Shown: positions 53,561 through 63,200 of the stretch, piece after piece
How positions within the stretch are numbered: position 1 is the first letter of the stretch
How the letters are laid out: every line of letters starts with the position of its first letter
Assembly: GCA_002009975.1 (NCBI GenBank)
Contig: MTLP01000032.1
Span: 62,001 to 126,000 of the forward strand
Origin: Thermococcus sp. JdFR-02
GTDB lineage: Archaea; Methanobacteriota_B; Thermococci; Thermococcales; Thermococcaceae
DNA: 64,000 bases
Reading direction: 5' to 3'
The notes under the pieces: generated by a model
Database searches by the model: none
Seen by the model: the letters and a program-made list of their open reading frames with translations, nothing else
What the model was told of the DNA's origin: nothing
Translations under genes and position numbers: made by a program

Positions 53561-54519
53561 AATCCAAATCTTAGGTTCTCTAATCGTGTCCCCACCTCTA
53601 TGTTGAACTTCTCCATCAGTATTCTCTCAAGAGGGCTTGTATGTGGCTTAAAGAGCTTTAGCTTAATTCCTTCGCTTGCTAAATAATGCGGAAACTGGAG
53701 GAAAAATTCTTCTAAAAAACGAGGCTCTATTCTTGCATGCAAAATATTATCTTCTTCCCATAGTTCTCTAACATAAGATTTTTCACTCAAAAAATCTATG
53801 ACCCTTTCATTATCAGATGTTAGGATGTCATATTCATTCTCCTCTATTCTTGTGAGCTCTGAAATTTTTCCTTGGGCAATTAGTCTCCCTTGATTTATTA
53901 TCCCAACATAGTTGCACATCCTCTCAATTTCACTTACTATGTGGGAGCTTATGAAGATAGTTTTCCCTTCTTTTTTAGCAAGTTCAATAAGCTTCCCTAT
54001 AAACTCTATTCTTCCTAGGGGATCTAAATTTGCTGTTGGTTCATCTAAGATTAGAAGTTCTGGTTCACCAATTAAAGCTGCAGCAAAAGAAACTCTCTGC
54101 TTTTGACCAGAGGATAGCTCTTTGATTTTGTTGAATGCCAGCTTTCCAACACCAACATAAGCTAAAAGCTCCTTTGTTTTTTCTCTCGCCTCTTCTTTGC
54201 TTAAGCCAGATAATCTTCCAATGTAGATTAGAAATTCAAAAATATTCATCTCCTCATAAGCTATAGGAACCTCTGGCATATAGCCAACTCTCTCCATGAT
54301 CCTAATTCTATCCCGCGGCATGTCTAATCCAAAAATCTTTATCTCACCATAAGTCGGTCTCAGGGCATTTGTGAGCATTTTTATTGTGGTTGTTTTTCCA
54401 GCACCATTTGGACCTAAAAATCCATAAATAGAACCTTTTGGAACCTTTAAGTCAAGATGATAAACAACATTACGCTTTCCAAAGAACTTAGTGAGCTTAT
54501 GGGTTTCTATGATATACAT
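53539..54519 (-). CDS. ABC transporter ATP-binding protein
   Basis: The protein has 326 residues from the ATG at 54519. Walker A is GPNGAGKTT, the signature is LSSGQKQRVSF, Walker B is LLILDEPTANLD, and the switch histidine is in FISSHIVSEIERM. A C-terminal regulatory extension of about 110 residues is present, as in DrrA/NatA-like proteins. It overlaps the permease gene and leads the operon with permease and ectodomain protein. An export or signalling role is likely. Confidence 0.92.
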   Translation of the reverse strand: MYIIETHKLTKFFGKRNVVYHLDLKVPKGSIYGFLGPNGAGKTTTIKMLTNALRPTYGEIKIFGLDMPRDRIRIMERVGYMPEVPIAYEEMNIFEFLIYIGRLSGLSKEEAREKTKELLAYVGVGKLAFNKIKELSSGQKQRVSFAAALIGEPELLILDEPTANLDPLGRIEFIGKLIELAKKEGKTIFISSHIVSEIERMCNYVGIINQGRLIAQGKISELTRIEENEYDILTSDNERVIDFLSEKSYVRELWEEDNILHARIEPRFLEEFFLQFPHYLASEGIKLKLFKPHTSPLERILMEKFNIEVGTRLENLRFGFCIKMKS

Positions 54520-54680
54520 CTCAACCACACGATAAAAATCTGAAAGGGAAGTATAAATATTCTTTGTTTTAAAACTTTCATGAATATAACTGTAAGGAAT
54601 ACTCCCTTCTGAGATTAATTACTCTCACTCATGAAAAAGGTTATATATTGCCTTATTTCTAATATAAAGCGGTGAAAGAT

Positions 54681-54920
54681 ATGAAAATTGTTGAATTGGA
54701 TATAAAATTGCCATATAATGAAAGAGGAAAAGTTTTGAGTAAGATTTGTGAAAAAGTCAGAGGTAAAATTAAAGACATACGCTTCCTACCTCCTACCCTT
54801 CTAGGAATCAGCGAAATTAGAATGGAAATTGAAGAGGAGAACATATCAAAGCTCCTTGAAGATTTGAGAAAAATAGTTAAAGAAGGAAATCTCAGCTTCA
54901 AGGTTCTTGCTGAGGCTTAA
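54681..54920 (+). CDS. small hypothetical alpha/beta protein
   Basis: The protein has 79 residues from the ATG at 54681 (SD GGTGAAAG; the GTG at 54672 lies in it). The pattern KIVELDIKLPYNERGKVLSK, a strand pair, then ISKLLEDLRKIV suggests a ferredoxin-like or ACT-like fold. It is conserved-looking but unnamed. A TATA-like GGTTATATATT lies about 30-40 bp upstream. Confidence 0.65.
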   Translation: MKIVELDIKLPYNERGKVLSKICEKVRGKIKDIRFLPPTLLGISEIRMEIEEENISKLLEDLRKIVKEGNLSFKVLAEA

Positions 54921-55759
54921 CGCTGGACTATCGCTCTAACTCCAGCAGATGCAAGCACCAATAGTTCGAAAATCTTGTAGGCTTCTATTATATCTTTTGT
55001 TTCATATTCAACTGTTTTTCCATCTATGCGCTTCACCATTGGCAAAAGCTCTGCTGCATCAGCCATTTCACTTCCTAAAAATCTAATCTTCACTTTTACG
55101 GGATAGCTTGTTTTTAGTGGCTTAGTTTCACCAGCCTTAAACTTTTCTACTCCTCTTTTAACTGCTTTCCTAATTTCTTTTTCTAATTTTGAAAGACTTG
55201 GACTTTTTGCCGAATATCTTGATAGGGAAGTTTTGAGAACAACTCCTTCTGCCCAAGGTGTAAACTTCCTGACATCTTCCTCAATCAACTTTGCATCTCC
55301 CGCAACCAAAATAGCGGGAACATTGTAATGCCCAGCAACATAAGCGTTGAGTAAAAACTCACTCACCGGAATGCTGTTTATTTCAATCCTATCTATTGAT
55401 GCTCCGCTGTAAGTGTGGTCAAAAGTCGACTTTGGAGTTCCTGCTTTTGAGTGATAGCCTAAGAAAAGGGCGACATCACATTCTTCAACATAAGCAACCA
55501 TGCTTAAAGGTCTTGGAAAGCCTCTAACGATCTCAACGTACTCTGGAAGTTCATCAATTAACAGATTTACCATAGGACCATGGCTATCGGCTATTATTAC
55601 TTCATCGAAACCGTTTTCCTTCAAAGATTCAGCCGCTACAAGGGTAATTTTAGTCGCTATTTTTCTCGCTTCGTTGTAAAGAGTGCCTTTAACAAAGAGA
55701 TGCTCTCTACTAACAATATAGGGCATTCCTTCTAAATCAATTGAGATAAACACTCTCAT
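54917..55759 (-). CDS. DppA-type D-aminopeptidase (M55 family)
   Basis: This 280-residue protein has the M55 start RVFISIDLEGMPYIV (SxDxEG) with zinc ligands, then VIIADSHGPMVNLL, LFLGYHSKAGT and FDHTYSG. These enzymes cleave short peptides with D-amino acids, though archaeal substrates may differ. The length matches DppA. The ATG follows GGTGATATT. It converges with the small gene on the plus strand by 4 bp. Confidence 0.88.
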   Translation of the reverse strand: MRVFISIDLEGMPYIVSREHLFVKGTLYNEARKIATKITLVAAESLKENGFDEVIIADSHGPMVNLLIDELPEYVEIVRGFPRPLSMVAYVEECDVALFLGYHSKAGTPKSTFDHTYSGASIDRIEINSIPVSEFLLNAYVAGHYNVPAILVAGDAKLIEEDVRKFTPWAEGVVLKTSLSRYSAKSPSLSKLEKEIRKAVKRGVEKFKAGETKPLKTSYPVKVKIRFLGSEMADAAELLPMVKRIDGKTVEYETKDIIEAYKIFELLVLASAGVRAIVQR

Positions 55760-55800
55760 AATATCACCAAAAGGATTTAAGAAAAGGGAGGATATAAACT

Positions 55801-56571
55801 TTAAGGCTTAACTTCTTTAACGCCCTTTACAAGATTTTCAAGAATCTTTTGAGCTTTTTCTAAAGAGCCAGCTTTTTCCACAGCTGTTCCTGTAACCACT
55901 ATATCAGCACCACTTTGGGCAACTTCTCTAGCATCTTGATAAGTCCTTATTCCTCCACCAACAATTAGAGGAACGTCTAAAACGCTTTTAACCGCTTTAA
56001 TCATCTCATTTGGAACATGCTTTGGTGCCCCGCTTCCAGCTTCTAAATAAATTAAACGCATTCCCATGTATTGACCAGCTAATGCATAAGCAGCTGCAAT
56101 TTTTGGCTTATGTCTCGGAATTGGCTTTGCATCACCAACCCATCCTACTGCCTCACCGGGCTCAACAATAAGATAAGCCATTGGAATCGGTTCTAATTTA
56201 TACTGCTTAACTCTAAAAGCTCCTAAAGCTTGAGCGCCTGTAATAAAGAAAGGATTTGTTGAATTTAAGAGACTCATGAAAAACAAAGCATCTGCATATT
56301 TACTTAATCCTCCATGAGAACCTGGGAAGAGTATAACTGGCAGATTTGAATTCTCTTTTATTGATTTTACAACATTGTCCAAAATTTCTCCTTCGGCACC
56401 TGTAGAGCCACCCACCATTATTGCATCAACACCAAGCTCTTCACTCATTTTAGCCAGTTCAGCCGCTACCTCTGGAGAAACATCATCTGGATCAAGCAAA
56501 ACAAAGTGAAGCTTTTCCTTTTCAAGTTTTTCATAAATATAACTTTCAACTTTTCCTATTTTTATCCTCAT
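55801..56571 (-). CDS. geranylgeranylglyceryl phosphate synthase
   Basis: This 256-residue TIM-barrel enzyme makes the first ether bond of archaeal lipids from sn-glycerol-1-phosphate and GGPP. Visible marks are HFVLLDPDDVSPE, MVGGSTGAEGEI, VILFPGSHGGLSKYADA, RLIYLEAGSGAP and VPLIVGGGIRT with the phosphate-binding loop. The ATG follows GGAGGGTAGGAA and overlaps the GIY-YIG gene by 4 bp. Confidence 0.95.
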   Translation of the reverse strand: MRIKIGKVESYIYEKLEKEKLHFVLLDPDDVSPEVAAELAKMSEELGVDAIMVGGSTGAEGEILDNVVKSIKENSNLPVILFPGSHGGLSKYADALFFMSLLNSTNPFFITGAQALGAFRVKQYKLEPIPMAYLIVEPGEAVGWVGDAKPIPRHKPKIAAAYALAGQYMGMRLIYLEAGSGAPKHVPNEMIKAVKSVLDVPLIVGGGIRTYQDAREVAQSGADIVVTGTAVEKAGSLEKAQKILENLVKGVKEVKP

Positions 56572-57014
56572 TTCCTACCCTCCAAATTTTTAATCTCATC
56601 CCTATTTTTAACTATTTTCCACGTTAAGTTCAACTTTTTCAAAATGTCTCTCAAAGCTTCATTAGGCTCCTTTCTACCAAAATAATACAGATTTGAGCTA
56701 ATTTTTAAATCACTCGCTCCAAAGCCCTTAACAGCTTTTCCAAATTTTGAAAGTTCATTTGAAAGCTTTTCCTCTAAACGTTCTTCACAGGGTATTAAAT
56801 AAGCACTTAAAAGTTTGCTCTCCTTTAAGAGGAAATCAATGTGCCAATGACTCCTTTTTTCTTTTTTGAAGTGCCTTTCAACCCTTTTTTCAACAGAATT
56901 CATTGCAGAACCAACATAAACATAATAGCCCTTTTTAAGTTCGAAAGTTTTCCTCTTTGTTTTTATTCTCTTATCTTCATCCAGCCAAATTACAAGGAAA
57001 TATGAACCTTTCAT
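56568..57014 (-). CDS. DUF123 GIY-YIG nuclease-like protein
   Basis: This 148-residue protein begins MKGSYFLVIWLDEDK and has GYYVYVGSAMNSVEKRVERHF and HWHIDFLL, the DUF123 version of the GIY-YIG fold. The tyrosine pair, arginine and histidine are all present. Some relatives are fused to endonuclease III. A DNA repair role is likely but unproven. It overlaps the GGGP synthase gene, forming a two-gene operon. Confidence 0.85.
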   Translation of the reverse strand: MKGSYFLVIWLDEDKRIKTKRKTFELKKGYYVYVGSAMNSVEKRVERHFKKEKRSHWHIDFLLKESKLLSAYLIPCEERLEEKLSNELSKFGKAVKGFGASDLKISSNLYYFGRKEPNEALRDILKKLNLTWKIVKNRDEIKNLEGRK

Positions 57015-57112
57015 GGAGCAAACTTAGGAGAATGTGAACTTAATTTTTGTGGTCTCTTCACTATCCCTATATTTATAAAGCTAATTGAGTAACTTCAACT
57101 GAGGTGCAATTA

Positions 57113-57511
57113 ATGGATAAAAAGAAGAAGCCCAAAAGAGCCATAGAGGAGTTCCCATGGCAGGAATATGAGAAAGAGGAATTTGAAGAGAGGTTCCCTT
57201 ACTTGGCTAAAGAACTTAAGGAGACTAAAGGTGTTGCCATTACCAGATATCGCGAGAGTGAAGAGGAATTCCTTAAAGAGGAAGAATTCGAGAAAATTGA
57301 CTTTTCCGAGTATACTCCTACTGTGATTGACTTTTTAAGGCGCTGTGAAACAGATGAGGAAGCTTTAGAGATTATAAATTGGCTTGAAGAAAGGGGAGAA
57401 ATAAGCCACGAATTAGCTAAGGAATTAAGGATTAAACTTGTAAAAGAGGGAGTTAGATCATTTGGACCTAAGAAAGAATGGGGATGGTATGAGAGACATG
57501 GAAAGCATTAA
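57113..57511 (+). CDS. DUF2095-like conserved protein
   Basis: The protein has 132 residues from the ATG at 57113 (SD GAGGTGCAATTA). It is highly charged, with RAIEEFPWQEYEKEEFEERF and a C-terminal FGPKKEWGWYERHGKH. It appears to be a Thermococcales family of unknown function, probably DUF2095. TATA-like ATATTTATAAAG lies about 40 bp upstream. Confidence 0.7.
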   Translation: MDKKKKPKRAIEEFPWQEYEKEEFEERFPYLAKELKETKGVAITRYRESEEEFLKEEEFEKIDFSEYTPTVIDFLRRCETDEEALEIINWLEERGEISHELAKELRIKLVKEGVRSFGPKKEWGWYERHGKH

Positions 57512-57616
57512 CTGAAAAGCTCTTTTCATTTGGACAAAATATCCAATGTAAAGCACCACCTTTCTCTTTGACAATGTTTAAATAGTGTTTCATGCTAAGA
57601 AAATTCGGTGGTGAAA

Positions 57617-58042
57617 ATGGAGCGTTCAAAAGTTAGGATTCTCATTGCCAAGCCAGGTTTAGATGGTCACGATAGAGGGGCTAAGGTAATTGCAAGAGCT
57701 TTAAGAGATGCTGGTTTTGAAGTCATTTATACTGGAATTAGGCAAACTCCAGAACAGATCGTTGAAAGCGTAATCCAAGAAGACGTAGATGTTTTAGGAT
57801 TGAGCATTCTTTCCGGTGCTCACATGGTTCTAATTCCAAAGATTCTAAAGCTTTTAGAAGAGAAAGATCTTAAGCCAAATGAAGATGTTTTGGTAATTGC
57901 TGGTGGGATTATTCCACCAGATGATGCTCAAGCTCTCGAAAATATGGGTGTTGCAAAGGTTTTTGGTCCTGGAAGTCCAATTGAAGAGATAATTGGGTTC
58001 ATAGATGAAAATGTTGCGAAGCTTAAGAAATTTAGAGCATAA
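57617..58042 (+). CDS. methylmalonyl-CoA mutase, B12-binding subunit
   Basis: The protein has 141 residues from the ATG at 57617 (SD GGTGGTGA). It has the cobalamin motif [15 protein letters not shown] (DxHxxG), then [16 protein letters not shown] and [11 protein letters not shown]. It is the small cobalamin-binding chain; the large substrate-binding chain is elsewhere. MeaB and the epimerase follow, so the three genes form a methylmalonyl-CoA unit interconverting succinyl-CoA and methylmalonyl-CoA. Confidence 0.94.
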   Translation: MERSKVRILIAKPGLDGHDRGAKVIARALRDAGFEVIYTGIRQTPEQIVESVIQEDVDVLGLSILSGAHMVLIPKILKLLEEKDLKPNEDVLVIAGGIIPPDDAQALENMGVAKVFGPGSPIEEIIGFIDENVAKLKKFRA

Positions 58043-58096
58043 AATCCAATACGTTTATAATTTATTTTGGACAAATAATCCAAGTTGGGGTTAGAG

Positions 58097-59056
58097 ATGA
58101 TCAAAGATTTGATAGAAAGAATGCTCAAAGGGGATAAAAAAGCAACTGCTCGCCTAATAACTCTTGTTGAAAACGATGAAGAAAAAGCAAGGGAAATTGT
58201 TAAAAAAATTTATCCTTTTACAGGAAAAGCATACATAGTAGGTATAACCGGCCCTCCTGGTTCTGGGAAATCAACACTCCTAGATAAGCTCATCAAAAAA
58301 GCAAGGCAAGAGGGAAAGATAGTTGGAGTTATAGCTATTGACCCAACCTCCCCTTTTACTGGAGGAGCTTTATTGGGGGATAGAATCAGAATGCAAAGAC
58401 ATTCTACCGATCCAGGGGTTTTTATACGGAGTATGGCTACAAGAGGTTCTTTGGGGGGCTTAGCAAAAGCAACCAATGATGCAATTAAAGTTTTAGATGC
58501 CTATGGTTGTGATGTTATTTTTGTCGAGACAGTTGGAGTTGGACAAATTGAAGTAGATATAGTTAAAACAGCAGACACAGTTGTTTTAGTCACTGTACCA
58601 GGTTTAGGAGATGACATTCAAGCAATAAAAGCAGGATTAATGGAGATTGCAGATATATTTGTAATAAACAAAGCAGATAAAGAAGAGGCTGATAAAACCC
58701 TATTTGAGCTTGAACTAATGTTAGATCTTGAGAGAGAGAAGTTTGAAAAGAGAGGATGGAGACCAAAGGTTATTAAAACTGTTGCAACCTTGAATAAGGG
58801 GATAGATGAACTTTGGAGTGTAATAAAAGAGCATGAAAAGTGGCTTAAATCTGCAGATAAGCTAAAAGAAAAAAGACGTTTTAGAGCAGAGGAGGAAGTA
58901 AAAACTATAGTTTCTGATTTTATTGTGAGTAAAGTGAGCAAAGAATTAAAGAATAATGAATTGTATGAACTAGTTGGAAAAGTTGCCAATAGGGAGCTTG
59001 ACCCTTACACTGCTGCTGAATTGATTATGGAGAAGACTTTGGGGGTGAAGGTATGA
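58097..59056 (+). CDS. meaB: methylmalonyl-CoA mutase-associated GTPase MeaB
   Basis: The protein has 319 residues from the ATG at 58097 (SD GGGGTTAGAG). It is a G3E-type GTPase: Walker [48 protein letters not shown] and the G4 motif NKADKEEA. MeaB protects and reloads the mutase with B12. The gene overlaps the epimerase start by 4 bp. Confidence 0.95.
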   Translation: MIKDLIERMLKGDKKATARLITLVENDEEKAREIVKKIYPFTGKAYIVGITGPPGSGKSTLLDKLIKKARQEGKIVGVIAIDPTSPFTGGALLGDRIRMQRHSTDPGVFIRSMATRGSLGGLAKATNDAIKVLDAYGCDVIFVETVGVGQIEVDIVKTADTVVLVTVPGLGDDIQAIKAGLMEIADIFVINKADKEEADKTLFELELMLDLEREKFEKRGWRPKVIKTVATLNKGIDELWSVIKEHEKWLKSADKLKEKRRFRAEEEVKTIVSDFIVSKVSKELKNNELYELVGKVANRELDPYTAAELIMEKTLGVKV

Positions 59057-59454
59057 TAAAGAAGGTTGACCATGTTGGAATTGCTGTTAAAAATTTAGAT
59101 GAGGCGGTTAAGCTTTGGGAGGCTTTGGGATTAAAGGTTGATGAAATTGAAGAAGTTCCAGAGCAAAAAGTTAGAACTGCAATATTCCACGTTGGAGAAA
59201 GCAGAATAGAGCTTTTAGAGGCTACAAGCGAAGATTCACCAATAGCTAAGTTCATAGCAAAGAGAGGAGAAGGAATTCACCACATAGCTTTAGGTGTTGA
59301 TAACATAGAAGAGCATTTAGAAAAGCTAAAAGAGCAAGGATTCAGGCTTATTGATGAGAAACCAAGAATTGGTGTTGGTGGAGCAAAGATAGCCTTTATC
59401 CATCCAAAGAGCGTTAATGGTGTTTTACTCGAACTTTGTGAAAGGGAAGAATAA
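59053..59454 (+). CDS. mce: methylmalonyl-CoA epimerase
   Basis: This 133-residue glyoxalase-fold protein has metal ligands visible in [12 protein letters not shown] (His), GIHHIALGV (His) and NGVLLELCE (Glu). It converts between the R and S forms of methylmalonyl-CoA. The ATG overlaps the end of meaB and is preceded by GGGGGTGAAGGT. The length is normal. Confidence 0.95.
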   Translation: MIKKVDHVGIAVKNLDEAVKLWEALGLKVDEIEEVPEQKVRTAIFHVGESRIELLEATSEDSPIAKFIAKRGEGIHHIALGVDNIEEHLEKLKEQGFRLIDEKPRIGVGGAKIAFIHPKSVNGVLLELCEREE

Positions 59455-59598
59455 CATTGTTTAACTGTTCCATTTTGTAAGTATTAAGTTGATTTTCTTC
59501 ACTCTCTTTTTCATGCGTTACATTAGTAAAGGGTAAAATTTATATAGGGGCAAGCACAACATAACGTCAAAATTGTTGTCCCACAGCAATATTGTTTC

Positions 59599-59625
59599 TA
59601 ATAAGCAATTGCTTATTATTTAAAT
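59599..59625 (+). promoter_or_regulatory. 20-bp perfect palindrome by the DUF835 promoter
   Basis: TAATAAGCAATTGCTTATTA (59599-59618) is a perfect palindrome directly upstream of, and overlapping, a TATA-like ATTTAAATA (59617-59625). The predicted start near 59647 leads to the ATG at 59664. A second TATA-like TTTATATAGG at 59537-59546 lies further up. An activator or repressor site for the DUF835 gene is likely; a terminator for mce is less so, as there is no T-run. Confidence 0.5.
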
Positions 59626-59663
59626 AAGTTACCGGGTTACAACAGATCTTTCGGGTGGTGTTT

Positions 59664-60101
59664 ATGTTAAGAATTATGCATAATAATTATCCCTTAAAAA
59701 AGTCTCTTCTGTCAGTTGTGATTCCCTACTCTGAGCTTGATAATTTTATCAAAACTCACAACGGTAGAAAGAAGCTTGTCATAACTCGAAAGCCTCTAAC
59801 GGATAATAAAGATGCAAAATACATTTGGGTTAGTAAAGTTAAGCATCCTAATGCTATCCATCCATCCGATCTACACATAATTGAGCAAAAGGTTTTGGAA
59901 ACTTTGAATAAAGAGTCAGTAATTGTTGTATTAGATGCCTTTGAATACATTATGATGGAGCAAGGACTAGATACAGCGCTTAAATTTGCCTGCAAGCTTA
60001 GAGATATGGCACTTTTAAACAACTCTAACTTTGTTGTGACAGTAGGTGAAGGATTGGAAGAAAAAGAACTCGCCCTTCTTAAGAGAGTCATTGAAGGATG
60101 A
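59664..60101 (+). CDS. DUF835 domain protein
   Basis: The protein has 145 residues from the ATG at 59664 (SD GGGTGGTG). It resembles the DUF835 domain of Thermococcales (KLVITRKPL; KYIWVSKVKHPNAIHPSDLHII, split by a loop; VIVVLDAFEYIMMEQGLDTALKF), a RecA/KaiC-like fold without a P-loop. Such domains often accompany signalling or regulatory modules. The function is unknown. Confidence 0.72.
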   Translation: MLRIMHNNYPLKKSLLSVVIPYSELDNFIKTHNGRKKLVITRKPLTDNKDAKYIWVSKVKHPNAIHPSDLHIIEQKVLETLNKESVIVVLDAFEYIMMEQGLDTALKFACKLRDMALLNNSNFVVTVGEGLEEKELALLKRVIEG

Positions 60102-60247
60102 GCCATTGTTTTTTAAACAATTACCTTATGTGTCTTTTAAGATCGTTTAAACATTGTATTAGTCTTTTTTGGCTAAAGAGTAAGTGGACAAACTGGAAGG
60201 TAACATATATATAAGACTCCAGCGTTGTAATTTTTTAGGTGTGAAAG

Positions 60248-63200
60248 ATGCCTTATATTGAGAAACTTGAAATGAAAGGCTTCAAATCATACGGAAATAA
60301 GAAAGTAGTTGTTCCATTCTCCAAAGGATTTACAGCAATTGTTGGAGCAAATGGAAGTGGAAAAAGCAACATTGGAGATGCTATTCTTTTTGTTTTAGGT
60401 GGTCTCTCTGCAAAAGCTATGAGAGCTTCAAGAATTAGTGATTTGATATTTGCAGGGGCTAAAAGAGAATCCGCAGCAAAGTATGCCGAAGTTAGCATTT
60501 ATTTCAACAATATGGATAGGGGGTTCCCGAGAGACGAAGATGAAATTATCATATCGAGAAGAGTTTATCCAGATGGTAGAAGTGTTTATTGGATAAATAG
60601 GAAAAGAGCAACTAGGAGCGATATTTTGGACTTGCTTAGTGCTGCAATGATCTCACCAGAGGGATATAACTTAGTCTTACAGGGAGATATTACGAAGTTC
60701 ATCAAAATGAGTCCTATTGAGAGAAGATTAATAATCGATGAGATTTCTGGAGTAGCTGAGTATGATACTAAGAAAGAAAAAGCTATGAAGGAATTGAAGC
60801 AGGCAGAAGAGAACTTAGCAAGAGTTGATTTGCTCATTAGAGAAGTTAAGAAACAATTGGATAAACTTGAGCAGGAAAGGAATGATGCTTTAAGGTATTT
60901 GGATTTAAAAGACCGCTTAGAAAAGGCAAAAGTCACCTTACTTGTTGGAGAAATTAAAAGGCTTGAAAATTTCATAAAAGAAAGTAAGGAAAGAGATGCT
61001 GAGATAGAAAGCGAGATAAAACAGATAGAAAGCCAGCTGAGTAACATTGTAAAGGAGATAATAGAGAAAGAGAGGACTTTAACAGAAGTTGAAGCTAGGC
61101 TCGAAAGCGAAAGTGGAGAGGAGCTTTTGGAGATTACAAAGGCAATAAGCGAAGTTCATTCAAAAATTGAGATGGCAAAGAAAAACATTGAAATCGCTAA
61201 AAAGGAGATAGATGACAGCCAAATTAGACTCATTAAGGCTAAAGATGAGCTTAAAAGAGTTTCAGAAGAAATTGAAAAGAGTAAGTCTGCTATAGAAAGA
61301 TGGAGCAAGAGAAGAGAACAGTTAAAGGTGAAAATACAGGAAAAAGAAGCGGAAAGAAACGAGCTAATTGTAAGGCTTGGAGAGATTGATAAGAACTTTA
61401 CGATAGCAAAGCAGGAATTTGACTCTTTAACTGAAGAACTTGAAAATGCGAGGAAGGAGTACTATATAAAGCAGGGAGAGATAGAAAGGTTAAGTGAGGA
61501 GATAGAGCGTCTTAAGGCTAAAATCTCTCAAAATAACACAAAGAAACTTACACTAAAAGGAAGAATCGCTGAATTAAAGGAGAAGCTCGAAGAGAAAAGG
61601 AGTGAACTTGGAGAGATAGAGAATAAAATGCAAAAAGGGGAGCAAAGACTCAGAAAGATCGAAAAAGAAGTTGAAGAAAAGCAAAGGCAACTTCAAAAAG
61701 TTGTCGCTGAGCTTGATAAGTTGAAGCAGGAACTAATAAAGCTTGAAGCAAGAAAAGAGGTTGAAAGAAATAAAGCAATAGAGGCTTTAAAGAAAGCCAA
61801 TATCCCTGGTATTTACGGCTCTTTAGGAGAATTAATCTCCGTTAAAGATGACACCTATTTTACAGCAATTGATGTTGCCCTTGGTTCTCATGCCGATAAT
61901 ATAGTAGTGGAAGATGATAAAGTCGCTGAAAAGGCAATAAAGTTCTTAAAAGAGAAGAGGCTTGGAAGATTAACATTTCTACCTTTAAACAAGATAAAGC
62001 CAAGGGGTTTAAAAGAGAAGCCTATGCTTGGCATTCCAGCAATAGAGATGGTTAGTTATGATGGCAAATTCAAGAATGCTGTAGCCTTTGCGTTGGGAGA
62101 TACTTTAGTAGTTAATGACATGCAAGAGGCGAGAGAGATAGGAATTGGAAAAGTAAGGATGGTAACGCTGAGTGGAGAACTATTGGAGAGAAGCGGAGCC
62201 ATTGTTGGCGGTTACTATAGACCAAGACAAAGGATTAGTGTTAATACTGAAGATCTTAAGAAAAAGGTGCAGAGCTTAGAGCTTGAAAAGGAAAAACTTG
62301 AAAGCGAAGTCAATGCCCTTAAAGTTGAATATAAAGGCTTGGAGAGAGAGTTGTTTGAGCTTAGGATGAAAAAGAGCGATGCAAGTAAGGATTTAAGCAT
62401 TTTACAGAGCGAACTCCAAAGGGCTATCAATGAGGATAAGCTATTAAAAGAGGAAATAGAGGAAAGTGAAGCACTAATCAAAGAACTTGAGAAGAAGATA
62501 TACACTATTAAAGGTGAAATAGCAAAGCTTAGTGGAAAAATAGAGCGCTTAGAAAAGAGAAAAGAAAAGCTGAGGAAAGCGTTGGACAATCCCGAAGCAA
62601 GAGAAGTTAACCAAAAGATCAGGGAAGTTGAGCACGAGATAGGGAAGCTTAAGGAAGAGCTAAGCAAAATTGAATCAAAGCTTGAGAATTTGGAGATAAG
62701 GATAAATGAGGAGCTAATACCAAGAAAGGCAAACCTTGAAGAGGAAATTGAGGGACTTGTAAATAGGATAAACGCATTTAAGCAGAGTATTGCAAAGAAC
62801 GAAGAAGATATTGAGAAGCTTAAGGAGGAGCTTGAAAAGTTAAAGCAAAAGGAAGAGTCGATTAAAGCGGACTTAAAGGCTCTAAAAGACGAGAGAGATA
62901 GATTAAGACTGGAAATATCCAAGTTAAGAGATAAGAAAGAGAGCTTAAGAGAGCAAATACAAAAGCTTAGCATAGAGGCAAACACCCTAAAAGTTAAAAT
63001 TGCTCAATACACTGCTCAACTCCAAGAACTTAACAGAGAGCTCAAGCACCATGATGTAAAGCTCGTGAGGGAGATACCTCTCGATTTAGAAGCATTGAGG
63101 GAAGAGATTGATAGAATGGAAGAGGAGATCAAAGAATTAGAACCCGTGAACATGAAAGCAATTGAAGACTTTGAAGTTGTTGAAAGAAGGTATTTAGAGC

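Noticed and set aside
62215-62985. Ser/Leu/Phe-rich minus-strand frame opposite smc
   Set aside because: It is the antisense of a coiled-coil coding region, which always gives such frames.
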